The notes beneath the pieces were generated by a model, which made no database searches, was not told the origin of the DNA, and worked only from the letters and a program-made list of their open reading frames with translations. Made by a program: the position numbers and the translations under genes. 64,000 bases of DNA from NCBI RefSeq assembly GCF_020523625.1, contig NZ_JAJAQH010000006.1:1178001-1242000 (forward strand), in the 5' to 3' direction. Below, one piece after another: positions 40,612 to 49,378 of the stretch (its first letter is position 1; each line of letters begins with the position of its first letter). The DNA is from Methylovorus menthalis. GTDB lineage: Bacteria; Pseudomonadota; Gammaproteobacteria; Burkholderiales; Methylophilaceae.

Positions 40612-42942
40612 TTAAAGTGTGTGCTCAAATACCGATAGCTCCGTAGGCCTGCCATACAGATACCCCTGATACGCATGGCATCCCACCTGTTCAAGAAACA
40701 CTTGCTGATACGGCTCCTCAATTCCCTCTGCAATCACATCCAGCCCCAGGTTTTTGCTCATGGCGATAATGGTTTGCACAATCACGGCGCTGTCATTTTT
40801 GGGTGCGTTATCCTGGATCTCACGCACAAAGCTCTGGTCTATCTTCAAGGAATCCAGCGGCAAGCGCAGCAATAGCGAAAGCGAAGAATAGCCAAGCCCA
40901 AAGTCATCCATGGAAAGCGAAACGCCTATGCTTTTAAGCGCCTGCATCTTGCTGACAATGTCATCAATATTCTGAATCACCAGGCTTTCTGTCAGCTCTA
41001 GCACCAGCAATTTTTCGTTGCAACCGCTTTCGAGCAGGGCATGGCGCACCTGCTCAACGAAGTCAGTCTGGCCAAACTGCATGGCACTGACATTGACCGC
41101 AAGCCGCAAGTGACTGGTTTTGGCATGGTGACTCCACTTGCCCAGTTGCATGCACGCCTGCTGCAACACCCAGTTGCCAATGGGGATAATCAGACCAGAC
41201 TCCTCTGCCAATGGAATAAACTCCGCAGGCGAGACCATGCCGCGCTCCGGGTGATGCCAGCGTAGCAATACCTCCGCCCCTGTGGTCTGCAACTGACCAT
41301 CGACTTGGGGCTGGTAATAAAGCTCAAACTGGCCTAGCGAAAGCGCAAAACGCAGATCATTTTTGAGGCTGGCACGCAAATCGATCACCGGCAGCATGCT
41401 TTCATCAAAGAAGCGGTAATTGTTGCGGCCCGCCCGTTTGGTTTCATACATGGCAGCATCTGCCCGCTTCAGCACTTCTTCCACATGCATGCCTTGGCGC
41501 TGGAATATGCAGATTCCAATACTGGCGGAGCATTGATGCTTGTAGTTTCCCAAATCAACCGGCAAGGCGATATCCCCAAGAATTTTTCCCGCAATTTGGC
41601 TGGCCGTCTGGATGGCTGCTTCTTCATCCCGCCCAATATCTTCCAGCAGCAGCACAAACTCATCCCCGCCAATGCGCGCTACGGTATCGTGGTTTCTCAC
41701 CGCCCGTAGCAGACGCGTCGCCACCTCTTTCAGCAGCAAATCACCAAACGCATGGCCGCGACTGTCGTTCAGTGTCTTGAAGTTATCCAGATCAATAAAC
41801 ATCAACCCGCCAATGCGTAGTGAACTGCGGCTATTGTTGAGTGCCTGCGAAAGCCGCTCCATCAATAGCCGTCTATTCGGCAGATTGGTCAAAGCATCAA
41901 AATACGCTAGGCGCTCAATCTCATCCTGCGCCTTCTTGTAGGCCGTCTCATCTTGAATCAGCGAGGCAAACCCAATAATGCGGTTCTGGTCGTTCTTGAT
42001 CGCGGTATTAAACCATTCGCAATGAATCACCCGGCCATCGCGCCGCACATTGTCATGCTGCCAATGCTGGCCACCGGCCTCATGCGCCAGCTTGTTCATG
42101 ATCTCCTGAGCCATCAATCGCCCCTCTACAGGCACAATAAAACTCATGTGCTGCCCCATCGCTTCCGAAGGCGGATAACCGAAAATATGCTCCGCAGCCG
42201 CATTCCAAGAGGTCACCCTGAAGCCTACATCCCACTCGATGACCGCCAGCGGCGTATGATCGATATGCAGCTTTTGTCGCTGCGCCATAGCATTTATCGC
42301 CTCCTGACGTTGGTGAGCCGTAATGCGCAAGACGATGTTTTCGCGTAAACGATTGGCCAATTTAAAGCTGGCAATCGAGACGTATAAAATGAAAAGCAGC
42401 AGATTCACTGCCATGAGCATGGAAAAGTGATTGCCATCCCAGAAAAACCGCGGCAGCCCCAGCAGCACCAGTCCACCAGCAAAAGCAAACGCAGTAGGCT
42501 TATCAGTCGCATAAGCCATGACCGCCCCGCCACACACCCCCGCCAGCGCGAGCGTCAAAAATGCCTGATGCGCCGTATCGTCAGGATAAAAAAGAAAAAT
42601 GCCAGACAAACCCCAGGCAACCCCGCACAGGCCGGACAACGCGCGGAACCAGTTAAGCCAGAAAACAGGATGATAGGAATGCGCGGGCGTGCGCAGGTAA
42701 ACCCAGACCAAGGCCTTGCGCAGGATGTAGGCAATCAGAAAAAAAGTAATCCAGGCCAGGCTGACGGACAATGGAATCACGTCCGACTGCACATACACCA
42801 GCAAGCTTGCCACAATAGTCGCAAATACAAATGAACGTGTGCTGCTGGCGTAGAGCATCTCTACAATTTCCAGTGTCAGATCTGCATGGTTGCCCGAATA
42901 CAGAAAATCCCCTGGCGACGGCTGATATCCATTCCCTGACAT
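40612..42942 (-). CDS. Membrane PAS-GGDEF-EAL c-di-GMP protein
   Basis: The 776-residue protein has an N-terminal module of about six membrane helices (30-200), one PAS domain (about 220-340), GGDEF (about 345-510) and EAL (about 520-775). GGDEF is intact (RIGGDEFVL) with an RNHD inhibitory site. In the EAL motif the alanine is valine (EVLLRW), but the catalytic Glu is kept, as are NVSAMQF, ELTES, MDDFGLGYSS and LKIDQ. It could act as cyclase, phosphodiesterase or both. The start at 42942 has GGAG at a good distance. Confidence 0.93.
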   Translation of the reverse strand: MSGNGYQPSPGDFLYSGNHADLTLEIVEMLYASSTRSFVFATIVASLLVYVQSDVIPLSVSLAWITFFLIAYILRKALVWVYLRTPAHSYHPVFWLNWFRALSGLCGVAWGLSGIFLFYPDDTAHQAFLTLALAGVCGGAVMAYATDKPTAFAFAGGLVLLGLPRFFWDGNHFSMLMAVNLLLFILYVSIASFKLANRLRENIVLRITAHQRQEAINAMAQRQKLHIDHTPLAVIEWDVGFRVTSWNAAAEHIFGYPPSEAMGQHMSFIVPVEGRLMAQEIMNKLAHEAGGQHWQHDNVRRDGRVIHCEWFNTAIKNDQNRIIGFASLIQDETAYKKAQDEIERLAYFDALTNLPNRRLLMERLSQALNNSRSSLRIGGLMFIDLDNFKTLNDSRGHAFGDLLLKEVATRLLRAVRNHDTVARIGGDEFVLLLEDIGRDEEAAIQTASQIAGKILGDIALPVDLGNYKHQCSASIGICIFQRQGMHVEEVLKRADAAMYETKRAGRNNYRFFDESMLPVIDLRASLKNDLRFALSLGQFELYYQPQVDGQLQTTGAEVLLRWHHPERGMVSPAEFIPLAEESGLIIPIGNWVLQQACMQLGKWSHHAKTSHLRLAVNVSAMQFGQTDFVEQVRHALLESGCNEKLLVLELTESLVIQNIDDIVSKMQALKSIGVSLSMDDFGLGYSSLSLLLRLPLDSLKIDQSFVREIQDNAPKNDSAVIVQTIIAMSKNLGLDVIAEGIEEPYQQVFLEQVGCHAYQGYLYGRPTELSVFEHTL

Positions 42943-43189
42943 ATCCTCTCCGTGCTGCTCTTATTATTTTTTACCCTTCATTAAGGTATCGTCGCATGCA
43001 CTTTTTTCTTTAATTTTCCTCATGCAGACAAGTACATGCTACTCCTCTGCCGGCAATACAGCACGTTATTGCGCTCGCAGGAAAATCTGCACAACATGGT
43101 TTGCATAAGCACACGAGCAAGCGCAATTGCACTACCATACGGATGCGTCGCAATACGAATCACGAAACCAGACAGGACATCACAAGCAC

Positions 43190-43516
43190 ATGAGCAAGAT
43201 CATCGTTGAACACAATCCCTCAAAAGACCATCTGGCCGCATTGAGCGTTACCAAATGGCCTACCTGGAAAAAAGAAGTCTCCGTATTTCCATGGGTATTT
43301 CCTGAGCAAGAAATCGCCTACCTACTGGAGGGCGAATGCATCGCCACCCTGGAGAACGGCGAAACAGTGAAATTCGGCAAAGGGGATCTCGTCACCTTCC
43401 CCGCGGGCCTTAAAATTGAGTGGGAAGTAAAACAACCGCTGTACAAACACTACAAGCTCGACGGCAATGCCCTGACACAGGTATTCAGAAGAATCCTTCT
43501 TAAAATCAAAGGCTAA
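43190..43516 (+). CDS. Small cupin protein (DUF861/EutQ-like)
   Basis: With ATG 43190 the protein is 108 residues and consists of one cupin barrel. The conserved WPTWKKEVSVFPWVFPEQEIAYLLEGE and FGKGDLVTFPAGLKIEWEV segments place it in the cupin_3 (DUF861) family. The usual metal-ligand histidines are mostly absent, so metal dependence is unclear. An in-frame ATG at 43127 adds a His-rich extension without conservation. The function is unknown. A terminator follows at 43555. Confidence 0.85.
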   Translation: MSKIIVEHNPSKDHLAALSVTKWPTWKKEVSVFPWVFPEQEIAYLLEGECIATLENGETVKFGKGDLVTFPAGLKIEWEVKQPLYKHYKLDGNALTQVFRRILLKIKG

Positions 43517-43554
43517 ATTAGGGTTTTCCAGCCAGCCTGGCACCAGCCCCAAAT

Positions 43555-43591
43555 AAAAAAGCCCCACGCTTAATCAGCATGGGGCTTTTTT
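43555..43591. terminator. Bidirectional rho-independent terminator
   Basis: AAAAAAGCCCCA (43555-43566) pairs with TGGGGCTTTTTT (43580-43591). It serves both the cupin gene (plus) and the lysine-rich protein gene (minus). Confidence 0.93.
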
Positions 43592-43663
43592 ATTTGACTC
43601 AAGTTGAGGTAGCGCAACCATGCGCACAGCCTGGTTGCAGAGTCATCACTACGCAGCATTAAC

Positions 43664-44059
43664 TCAACTTAATGCTTTCTTCTTGGTGCCAGGCTTCTTG
43701 GCAGGCGCCTCAGCCTTTGGCAACTCAGGCTGTACCACCTCTTTTTTCTCAGGCGCTTTCTTGGCTGCAGCTTTTACTACAGCAGGCGCATCCTCAGCCA
43801 CGTGCTTGGCTGACTTTGCCTTTGCCTTGGGCTCAGTATCTGCCTTGTTTTTCGCCTTGATCGCATACATGCGCTCGCGCCACTCATGCAATTGCTCATC
43901 CTCAATTTCCAGCTGAATCGCCAGAGCTTCCTCTTTACTGAGCTTGTCCTTTTGCAGACGACGCGGCAATTTACCCGCCATTCTGGAAAGCAACCGCTCC
44001 TGCTCTTCAGCATTCAGTTTCTTGGCCTGCTCCAAATACTCCGGACTACTCATCTTCAT
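43664..44059 (-). CDS. Lysine/alanine/proline-rich small protein of unknown function
   Basis: The 131-residue protein starts at ATG 44059 with GGGGG just upstream. Residues 1-75 are charged and predicted helical (SPEYLEQAKKLNAEEQERLLSRM and KEEALAIQLEIEDEQLHEW). Residues 76-131 are a low-complexity Lys/Ala/Pro/Glu tail ending in AKKPGTKKKALS, like the tails of bacterial histone H1-like proteins. Nucleic-acid binding is possible but not shown. There are no membrane segments. I do not recognise a named family. Confidence 0.75.
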   Translation of the reverse strand: MKMSSPEYLEQAKKLNAEEQERLLSRMAGKLPRRLQKDKLSKEEALAIQLEIEDEQLHEWRERMYAIKAKNKADTEPKAKAKSAKHVAEDAPAVVKAAAKKAPEKKEVVQPELPKAEAPAKKPGTKKKALS

Positions 44060-44226
44060 AATTACCCCCGATTTACATCATTAATTCAAGGGCTCAAGTC
44101 TATAGCAAGCCGCCATAGGCATGCGTTACAGTTTTGCGTCACTTTCATGACAATGCGATTGACCGCCAGCGGCACTGTCCCCAACAAAAAACCTGATGTT
44201 CGCAAGCAACAAGGTAAAATCGACAT

Positions 44227-44688
44227 ATGAATGGAACCACCCTACAAGCACTTCGCCTGTCGCTGGGCTACACCCCGCAAGAAGCCGCCTACATGGTCGC
44301 AGCCGTCCCTCTCGCCACCTGGAAAAACTGGGAAAGCAACGCCCAGCCCATCCCCGACGAAATAGAAAACACCCTGCGCAACCTCGTCAGCTACAAACGC
44401 CAGCTGATCGAAGAAGCCCGCGGCCAACTTCTGCACATCTGCAATGTGCAAGGCATGCCAGAGTCGATCTCACTCACTTACTACGGCACCGAAACCGACT
44501 GGCTCACGCAACAAGACGCCACCGCCGTGCAATGGAAACCCCACTGTATGGCCATGGCCGCCCTCGCTGAAGAATTCCCCGTGATTGAGCTCGTGCTGTT
44601 TGACAACAACGCCTACCAAAGCTGGCTCAATGGCCGACTGGATAGCCAAGTGATGCGTGATCAGTGGGCGTCGGTGGTGACTCGGTAA
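44227..44688 (+). CDS. YdiL/Aca2-like HTH (DUF1870) protein
   Basis: The 153-residue protein has an N-terminal helix-turn-helix (about 6-60) with LRLSLGYTPQEAAYMVAAVPLATWKNWESNAQPIP, the layout of the YdiL/DUF1870 family, which also contains the Aca2 anti-CRISPR-associated repressors. Residues 75-150 form a separate C-terminal domain. It has no phage or anti-CRISPR neighbour here, so it is probably a chromosomal regulator. Its target is unknown. It converges on the chemoreceptor gene. Confidence 0.75.
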   Translation: MNGTTLQALRLSLGYTPQEAAYMVAAVPLATWKNWESNAQPIPDEIENTLRNLVSYKRQLIEEARGQLLHICNVQGMPESISLTYYGTETDWLTQQDATAVQWKPHCMAMAALAEEFPVIELVLFDNNAYQSWLNGRLDSQVMRDQWASVVTR

Positions 44689-44700
44689 GGTTGAGATGAG

Positions 44701-44750
44701 AGCAAGGCTGGCGTCTCAGAGGATTTTTCCTCTTTCGAGCTAACCTTGCT
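44701..44750. terminator. Nested stem-loop between two convergent genes
   Basis: AGCAAGG (44701-44707) pairs with CCTTGCT (44744-44750), and inside it AGAGGA (44718-44723) pairs with TCCTCT (44728-44733). T runs are short, so its use as a terminator for the HTH gene or the chemoreceptor gene is only likely. Confidence 0.4.
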
Positions 44751-47277
44751 ATCCCGCAGAGAAACTCAATTGGCGCACATTGGAAGATTGAGCTGGATCG
44801 GTTTTAAATTTTTTGACAGCCCCGACAAGATTATCCGCTTGCTCCATTAATGATTCGGCGGCAGCCGCAGCTTCTTCAACTAAGGCGGCATTTTGCTGCG
44901 TGACCTGATCCATTAACGTGATCGCGTTATTAACTTGATTGATCCCAGAACTCTGTTCAGCGGATGCAGAGGCAATCTCCCCAATAATCTGGGCCACGCG
45001 TTTAAAAGCAGTTGCTGTTTCATCTATCGTTTTTCCCGCGGCTTCTACTTGCCTTGTTCCATCAATCGTTTTGGACACAGACGCTGTTATCAGCTCTTTG
45101 ATTTCTTTTGCGGCGGTGGATGATCGTTGTGCCAAGTTACGCACCTCTTCTGCGACCACGGCAAAACCTCGGCCATTTTCCCCGGCCCGTGCCGCTTCCA
45201 CAGCGGCATTCAATGCCAGGATATTGGTTTGAAATGAAATGCCATTAATGACACTGATGATTTCTTCAATCTGGTGCGCGCTGGCGTTAATGTCACTCAT
45301 GGTGTTAATCACCTCGCTCATGGCCTCGCCGCCCTTGACCGCGATACTGGAGGCTTCATTGGCGAGTTCGTTGGCGTGCCTTGCGTTGTCGGCATTCTGC
45401 TTCACCGTAGAGGCTAGCTCCTCCATGCTGCTGGCAGTCTCTTCAAGCGAACTTGCCTGCTCTTCCGTTCGTTGGGACAGGTCATTGTTTCCATTGGATA
45501 TTTCACTGGCGCCTTGATTGATTGTTTCGGCAGCCAGCTTCACGACCACAATCGGGTCCGCAATTAATTGCAGGGTTTGATTAATTCCCTCCACAATTTT
45601 CTTGAAGTCCCCTTCATGCTGACTAGAGTCTGCTCTCACATAAATGCGGCCGTCCTCAGCGGCATCGACCAATACCTTGGTATCTTGAATAAGGCGATTA
45701 ATGGCGAGAATACATGTATTCAAATTGGATTTAATGATGTTGAAATCACCTTTAAACTCCTCATCAATCGACTTGGGTATTGAGCCTTTGGATATCTGAC
45801 TTATGTAGGAGGCTGCAATATTCAATGGGCCTACGACGCCATCCAGAGTGGAATTCACACCATCGACAATTTTTCTATATTCGCCAAAATGCTTCTGAGC
45901 ATCGGCTCTAATCGCCAAATTACCTTCTGCCGCACTGGCCGCCAGTAAAGAGGCATCTTCAACCAGGCCATTGATGGCATCTATACACTGGTTGATATTG
46001 AGTTTCAGGCGCTCGAAATCCCCATGGAATGATTGATCAATCTTCTTGGGAATACTTCCCTTGGATAGATCATCGATATATTGGGCGGCCAGGTTCAAAG
46101 GCCCGATCACCGCATCCAGTGTATGGTTGAACCCATCGACAATCCTCTTGAAATCTCCTTGATGCTTCGTGGCATCCACGCGGACAGACAGGTTTCCTTC
46201 TTGAGCGGCTTTCGCCAGGGTATCAACATCGACAATCAGATGTTTCAGGTTATTTCGCACCTGCTCAATGGTGTCGTTTATAAAGGCTTGCTTGCCGGGG
46301 AAGAGCTCTAATGGAGCGTTGAAATTCCCCTCTCCAAACTCCAGTACTACCTTTAACGCTCGCCGATTCAGGTCAATATGATCGGCGACCATATTGTTCA
46401 CCCCTGCGACCATGGATTTGTAAGAGCCCTGGAATTTTTCCGTTGCGACATGCACATCAATGTCGCCAGCCTTGTGCGCAAAAGACATTTGCTGAACATC
46501 CGAGATAAACGTGTTAATTGTTCTTGCCATGGATTGCATCTCGATCAGCAGCTGCCCCGTTTCATCCCGATGCACTGGAATGGACGTCTCTTCCAACTGC
46601 CCATGTGAAATGTTTTTTGCCATTTGGAGTGCTTTGTTTAATGGCTTGGTAATGGAATGGGTCAATATCCAGGCGATCAAGAACCCCATGATTAATATAA
46701 TCACCGACAGTATGATGACCCACTTGATGGCGGCGCTTACCGTCGCTTTCATATGGGCGGAAGCAATCGAAGTATTGCGATGGTTGAGCTCCAGCAGCTC
46801 GCCAAGCGCAGCATTCACCGGCTTGTCCGCGCCTTTGACGGATTTATCCAACGTGGCAATATCCGTCCCCGCAAGCTTGAGCTGCATGACCTGAGCCTGT
46901 GCCACTTTGTAATCAGCAACACCTTTTGAGATCTTCTCGAGTAAGAGAGACTCCTCCTCTGACATGGTGCCCAAGCGTTTATAGCTTTCCATGCCTTTTT
47001 CAATATTCGCCATGCTTTGCGCAAACTTATCCGCGTACTCCCCGCCACGCAGAACATAATTTTTAAAATAATGAATCCCATCTGCCAGGCCTTTCGACGC
47101 GGTGTCGATGGCATCGCGCTTTTGCAGGGTAATGGATTCAAAACTCTCCCATGTTCGGCTCACATCATTCACCTGAAGCACGGCGAACACTGAGCTGCCA
47201 ATCATTAATGTCATGATGACGACAAAGCCTATGGATAGCCTGGTACCCACACGAAAGTTCTGTAGTTTGGATAGCAT
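44749..47277 (-). CDS. Methyl-accepting chemotaxis protein with repeated HAMP-like modules
   Basis: The 842-residue protein has a first membrane helix (about 10-30), a periplasmic four-helix-bundle-like region (about 31-185), and a second helix (about 186-208). It continues with a HAMP domain and then at least three repeated HAMP-like units of about 90 residues ([57 protein letters not shown]). The signalling hairpin has the conserved tip [21 protein letters not shown]. It should control CheA. Multi-HAMP receptors often report cytoplasmic or stepwise signals. The ligand is unknown. Confidence 0.93.
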   Translation of the reverse strand: MLSKLQNFRVGTRLSIGFVVIMTLMIGSSVFAVLQVNDVSRTWESFESITLQKRDAIDTASKGLADGIHYFKNYVLRGGEYADKFAQSMANIEKGMESYKRLGTMSEEESLLLEKISKGVADYKVAQAQVMQLKLAGTDIATLDKSVKGADKPVNAALGELLELNHRNTSIASAHMKATVSAAIKWVIILSVIILIMGFLIAWILTHSITKPLNKALQMAKNISHGQLEETSIPVHRDETGQLLIEMQSMARTINTFISDVQQMSFAHKAGDIDVHVATEKFQGSYKSMVAGVNNMVADHIDLNRRALKVVLEFGEGNFNAPLELFPGKQAFINDTIEQVRNNLKHLIVDVDTLAKAAQEGNLSVRVDATKHQGDFKRIVDGFNHTLDAVIGPLNLAAQYIDDLSKGSIPKKIDQSFHGDFERLKLNINQCIDAINGLVEDASLLAASAAEGNLAIRADAQKHFGEYRKIVDGVNSTLDGVVGPLNIAASYISQISKGSIPKSIDEEFKGDFNIIKSNLNTCILAINRLIQDTKVLVDAAEDGRIYVRADSSQHEGDFKKIVEGINQTLQLIADPIVVVKLAAETINQGASEISNGNNDLSQRTEEQASSLEETASSMEELASTVKQNADNARHANELANEASSIAVKGGEAMSEVINTMSDINASAHQIEEIISVINGISFQTNILALNAAVEAARAGENGRGFAVVAEEVRNLAQRSSTAAKEIKELITASVSKTIDGTRQVEAAGKTIDETATAFKRVAQIIGEIASASAEQSSGINQVNNAITLMDQVTQQNAALVEEAAAAAESLMEQADNLVGAVKKFKTDPAQSSNVRQLSFSAG

Positions 47278-47599
47278 ATGGAAACCTCTAGGGTTAATAG
47301 GTAAGACTGACGCACAGAAACTAAAAGGATCAATTACTTATCGTCAGCTTATAGATAAACCTTAGATGAACTATTTATGACAAATTTATGAAATTACGCC
47401 GGGCTAGCAGAGGGAAAGACCTGCCACTGTTCTGAAACGAGCATACAGCGCCTTCGCCATTGAACGAGAGATCATTAGTTAACCAATAGAACCCTACTGT
47501 TTGAACACCAATAGCGGCTATGGTGTTCGAGGCTAACTTTGTGCGAGGCGAAAGACGCTAATTGAGAAATCAGCAAAGCGAGTGTACTGGGACAATAGG
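47278..47599. other. Non-coding gap upstream of the chemoreceptor gene
   Basis: No gene is seen in these 320 bases. The chemoreceptor promoter should lie near 47290-47400, which is AT-rich. I see no clear repeat, RNA or terminator. Confidence 0.4.
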
Positions 47600-47937
47600 T
47601 CAGTAAAGGTGGATACGAGCGTTAACCCAGATTTCAGGGATAGTCCTCCTCCGACAAAAACAATCCAACGCATGATCATTCACCATACCTACGGCTTGCA
47701 TCCAGGCATATACAATCGTGGGCCCACGAACTTGAAGCCTTTTCTTGAGTTCCTTTGAGATTCGTTCAGAGAGTGGTGAATTCGCTACCCAGCATTGTCC
47801 ATCACCCTCGATCACCTTGCCGCCAGTGATCGACCAGCAAAAATCACGGAAGCTTCACCACGGCTTTCCATTTCGCAGTAAATCTGCGCGCCCCGAATAG
47901 TCGCCTCTATTTTGGCCCGGGCGCGGATGATGCCAGG
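47600..47937 (-). pseudogene. tag: Remnant of 3-methyladenine DNA glycosylase I (tag)
   Basis: On the minus strand the C-terminal half of Tag can be read in two frames. The upstream part gives GIIRARAKIEATIRGAQ (from about 47934), then IYCEMESRGE. After a frame change near 47850 the rest follows: WSITGGKVIEGD, ANSPLSERISKELKKR and VYAWMQAVGMVNDHALDC. The zinc-site His and Cys of MVNDHxxxC remain, but the N-terminal half with the catalytic core is missing and the frame is shifted. The amtB end abuts the break, so this is a dead fragment. Confidence 0.8.
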
Positions 47938-47952
47938 TCGGATATGGAATAT

Positions 47953-49161
47953 TTAATCATCCCCCAGCGCACTTAAATGTGAAGTTGCAGGTATTTTATG
48001 GATGCTCAGATCAGCGCCCATGTATTCTTCCTCCTGCGTCAGCCGGATACCAACCACAGCCTTGAGCACGCCATAAACCAGCAATCCTCCAGCCAATGCG
48101 ATCACCACGCCCAGCGTTGTGCCAATGAGTTGCGAAACGATGTTGACGCCGCCCATGCCGCCTAGAGCTTGTGAGCCAAAAATACCGGCGGCGACACCGC
48201 CCCAGGCGCCGCACAGGCCATGCAGTGGCCATACGCCGAGGACGTCGTCGATTTTCCAGCGGTTTTGCACGTAGGTGAAGGTCCATACGAATAGCAGGCC
48301 AGCGACGCCACCGGTGACCAGGGCGCCCAGCGGATGCATGACGTCAGAGCCTGCGCAGACGGCGACCAGGCCAGCGAGCGGGCCATTGTGTACAAAGCCG
48401 GGGTCGTTGCGACCGAGGATGACGGCGGCGATGGTGCCACCGACCAGTGCCATGAGGGAATTCAATGCGACCAGGCCGCTTACGGCATTGAGGGTTTGGG
48501 CGGACATGACGTTGAAGCCAAACCAGCCGACGGTGAGTATCCATGCACCCAATGCCAGGAATGGGATATTGGATGGCGGAAATGCATGCAGACGGCCATC
48601 TTTGCTGTAGCGGCCGTGGCGGGCGCCTAGCATGATGACGGCGCCGAGGGCGATCCAGCCGCCCATGGCGTGTACCACCACGGAACCGGCAAAGTCATGG
48701 AAGGCGAAGCCGAATTGCTGCGTGAGCCAGGCTTGAATACCGTAATGGCCGTTCCAGGCGATGCCTTCAAAGAAGGGATACACCAGCCCGACCAGGGCAA
48801 ATGTCGCGGCTATTTGCGGATTGAATTTGGCACGTTCGGCTATGCCGCCAGAGATGATGGCGGGAATCGCAGCGGCAAAGGTCAGCAGGAAGAAAAACTT
48901 GACCAGCTCATAGCCATTCTTCGCGGCCAGCACATCGGCGCCGTGCATGAAATCTACGCCATAGGCAATGCCATAGCCGATGAAAAAATAGGCAATGGTG
49001 GATACCGAAAAATCCACCATGATCTTGACCAGCGCATTTACCTGGTTTTTGCTGCGCACCGTGCCCACTTCAAGGAAGGCAAACCCGGCGTGCATGGCAA
49101 GCACCATAATCGCCCCGAGCAATATAAAAACAACATCATTTGCTGACTGCACCGACTCCAT
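47953..49161 (-). CDS. amtB: Ammonium transporter AmtB
   Basis: With ATG 49161, which has AGGAG upstream, the protein is 402 residues with 11 membrane helices. Recognisable Amt features are FAFLEVGTVRSKNQVNALVKIM, FAGSVVVHAMGGW (first pore His) and WPLHGLCGAWGGV (second pore His), plus the C-terminal EEEYMGADLSIHKI segment that docks PII proteins. No cleavable signal peptide extension is visible, and no glnK is adjacent. A sigma-54 promoter and two NtrC-type sites lie upstream, so it should be made under nitrogen limitation. Confidence 0.95.
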   Translation of the reverse strand: MESVQSANDVVFILLGAIMVLAMHAGFAFLEVGTVRSKNQVNALVKIMVDFSVSTIAYFFIGYGIAYGVDFMHGADVLAAKNGYELVKFFFLLTFAAAIPAIISGGIAERAKFNPQIAATFALVGLVYPFFEGIAWNGHYGIQAWLTQQFGFAFHDFAGSVVVHAMGGWIALGAVIMLGARHGRYSKDGRLHAFPPSNIPFLALGAWILTVGWFGFNVMSAQTLNAVSGLVALNSLMALVGGTIAAVILGRNDPGFVHNGPLAGLVAVCAGSDVMHPLGALVTGGVAGLLFVWTFTYVQNRWKIDDVLGVWPLHGLCGAWGGVAAGIFGSQALGGMGGVNIVSQLIGTTLGVVIALAGGLLVYGVLKAVVGIRLTQEEEYMGADLSIHKIPATSHLSALGDD

Positions 49162-49199
49162 TGCGTACTCTCCTGTGAAATTTTTGTTTGGCTCAAAAG

Positions 49200-49216
49200 A
49201 GCAAAATTCAAGCCAA
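49200..49216 (-). promoter_or_regulatory. Sigma-54 promoter of amtB
   Basis: On the minus strand TTGGC (49216-49212) and TTGCT (49204-49200) match the -24/-12 elements, with exactly seven bases between TGGC and TTGC. The start point would be about 49188, giving a short leader with AGGAG before ATG 49161. Confidence 0.85.
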
Positions 49217-49268
49217 TACAGCAAGTTATTGTTTATTCAGGATTTCGGTATTTGGTTCGTTGAGACTT

Positions 49269-49285
49269 TGCACATTTAAAGTGCA
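49269..49285. promoter_or_regulatory. NtrC-type enhancer site 1
   Basis: TGCAC-N7-GTGCA perfect dyad, close to the NtrC consensus, about 90 bases upstream of the predicted amtB start point. Confidence 0.75.
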
Positions 49286-49298
49286 TTTGTCAGTGCAG

Positions 49299-49315
49299 CG
49301 CACGTTAAGTGTGCA
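49299..49315. promoter_or_regulatory. NtrC-type enhancer site 2
   Basis: CGCAC-N7-GTGCA, one mismatch from the dyad. It is centred 30 bases (about three helical turns) from site 1, the usual phasing for cooperative NtrC binding. Confidence 0.7.
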
Positions 49316-49378
49316 TTAGGTGGATTAAACGGCGGAATTTATGACTTCTGCCAGGATATTGCGCCTGAAAATGGGGCA

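Noticed and set aside
44227-44688. Prophage or anti-CRISPR locus suggested by the Aca2-like HTH gene
   Set aside because: No phage structural, integrase or small acr-like genes are nearby.
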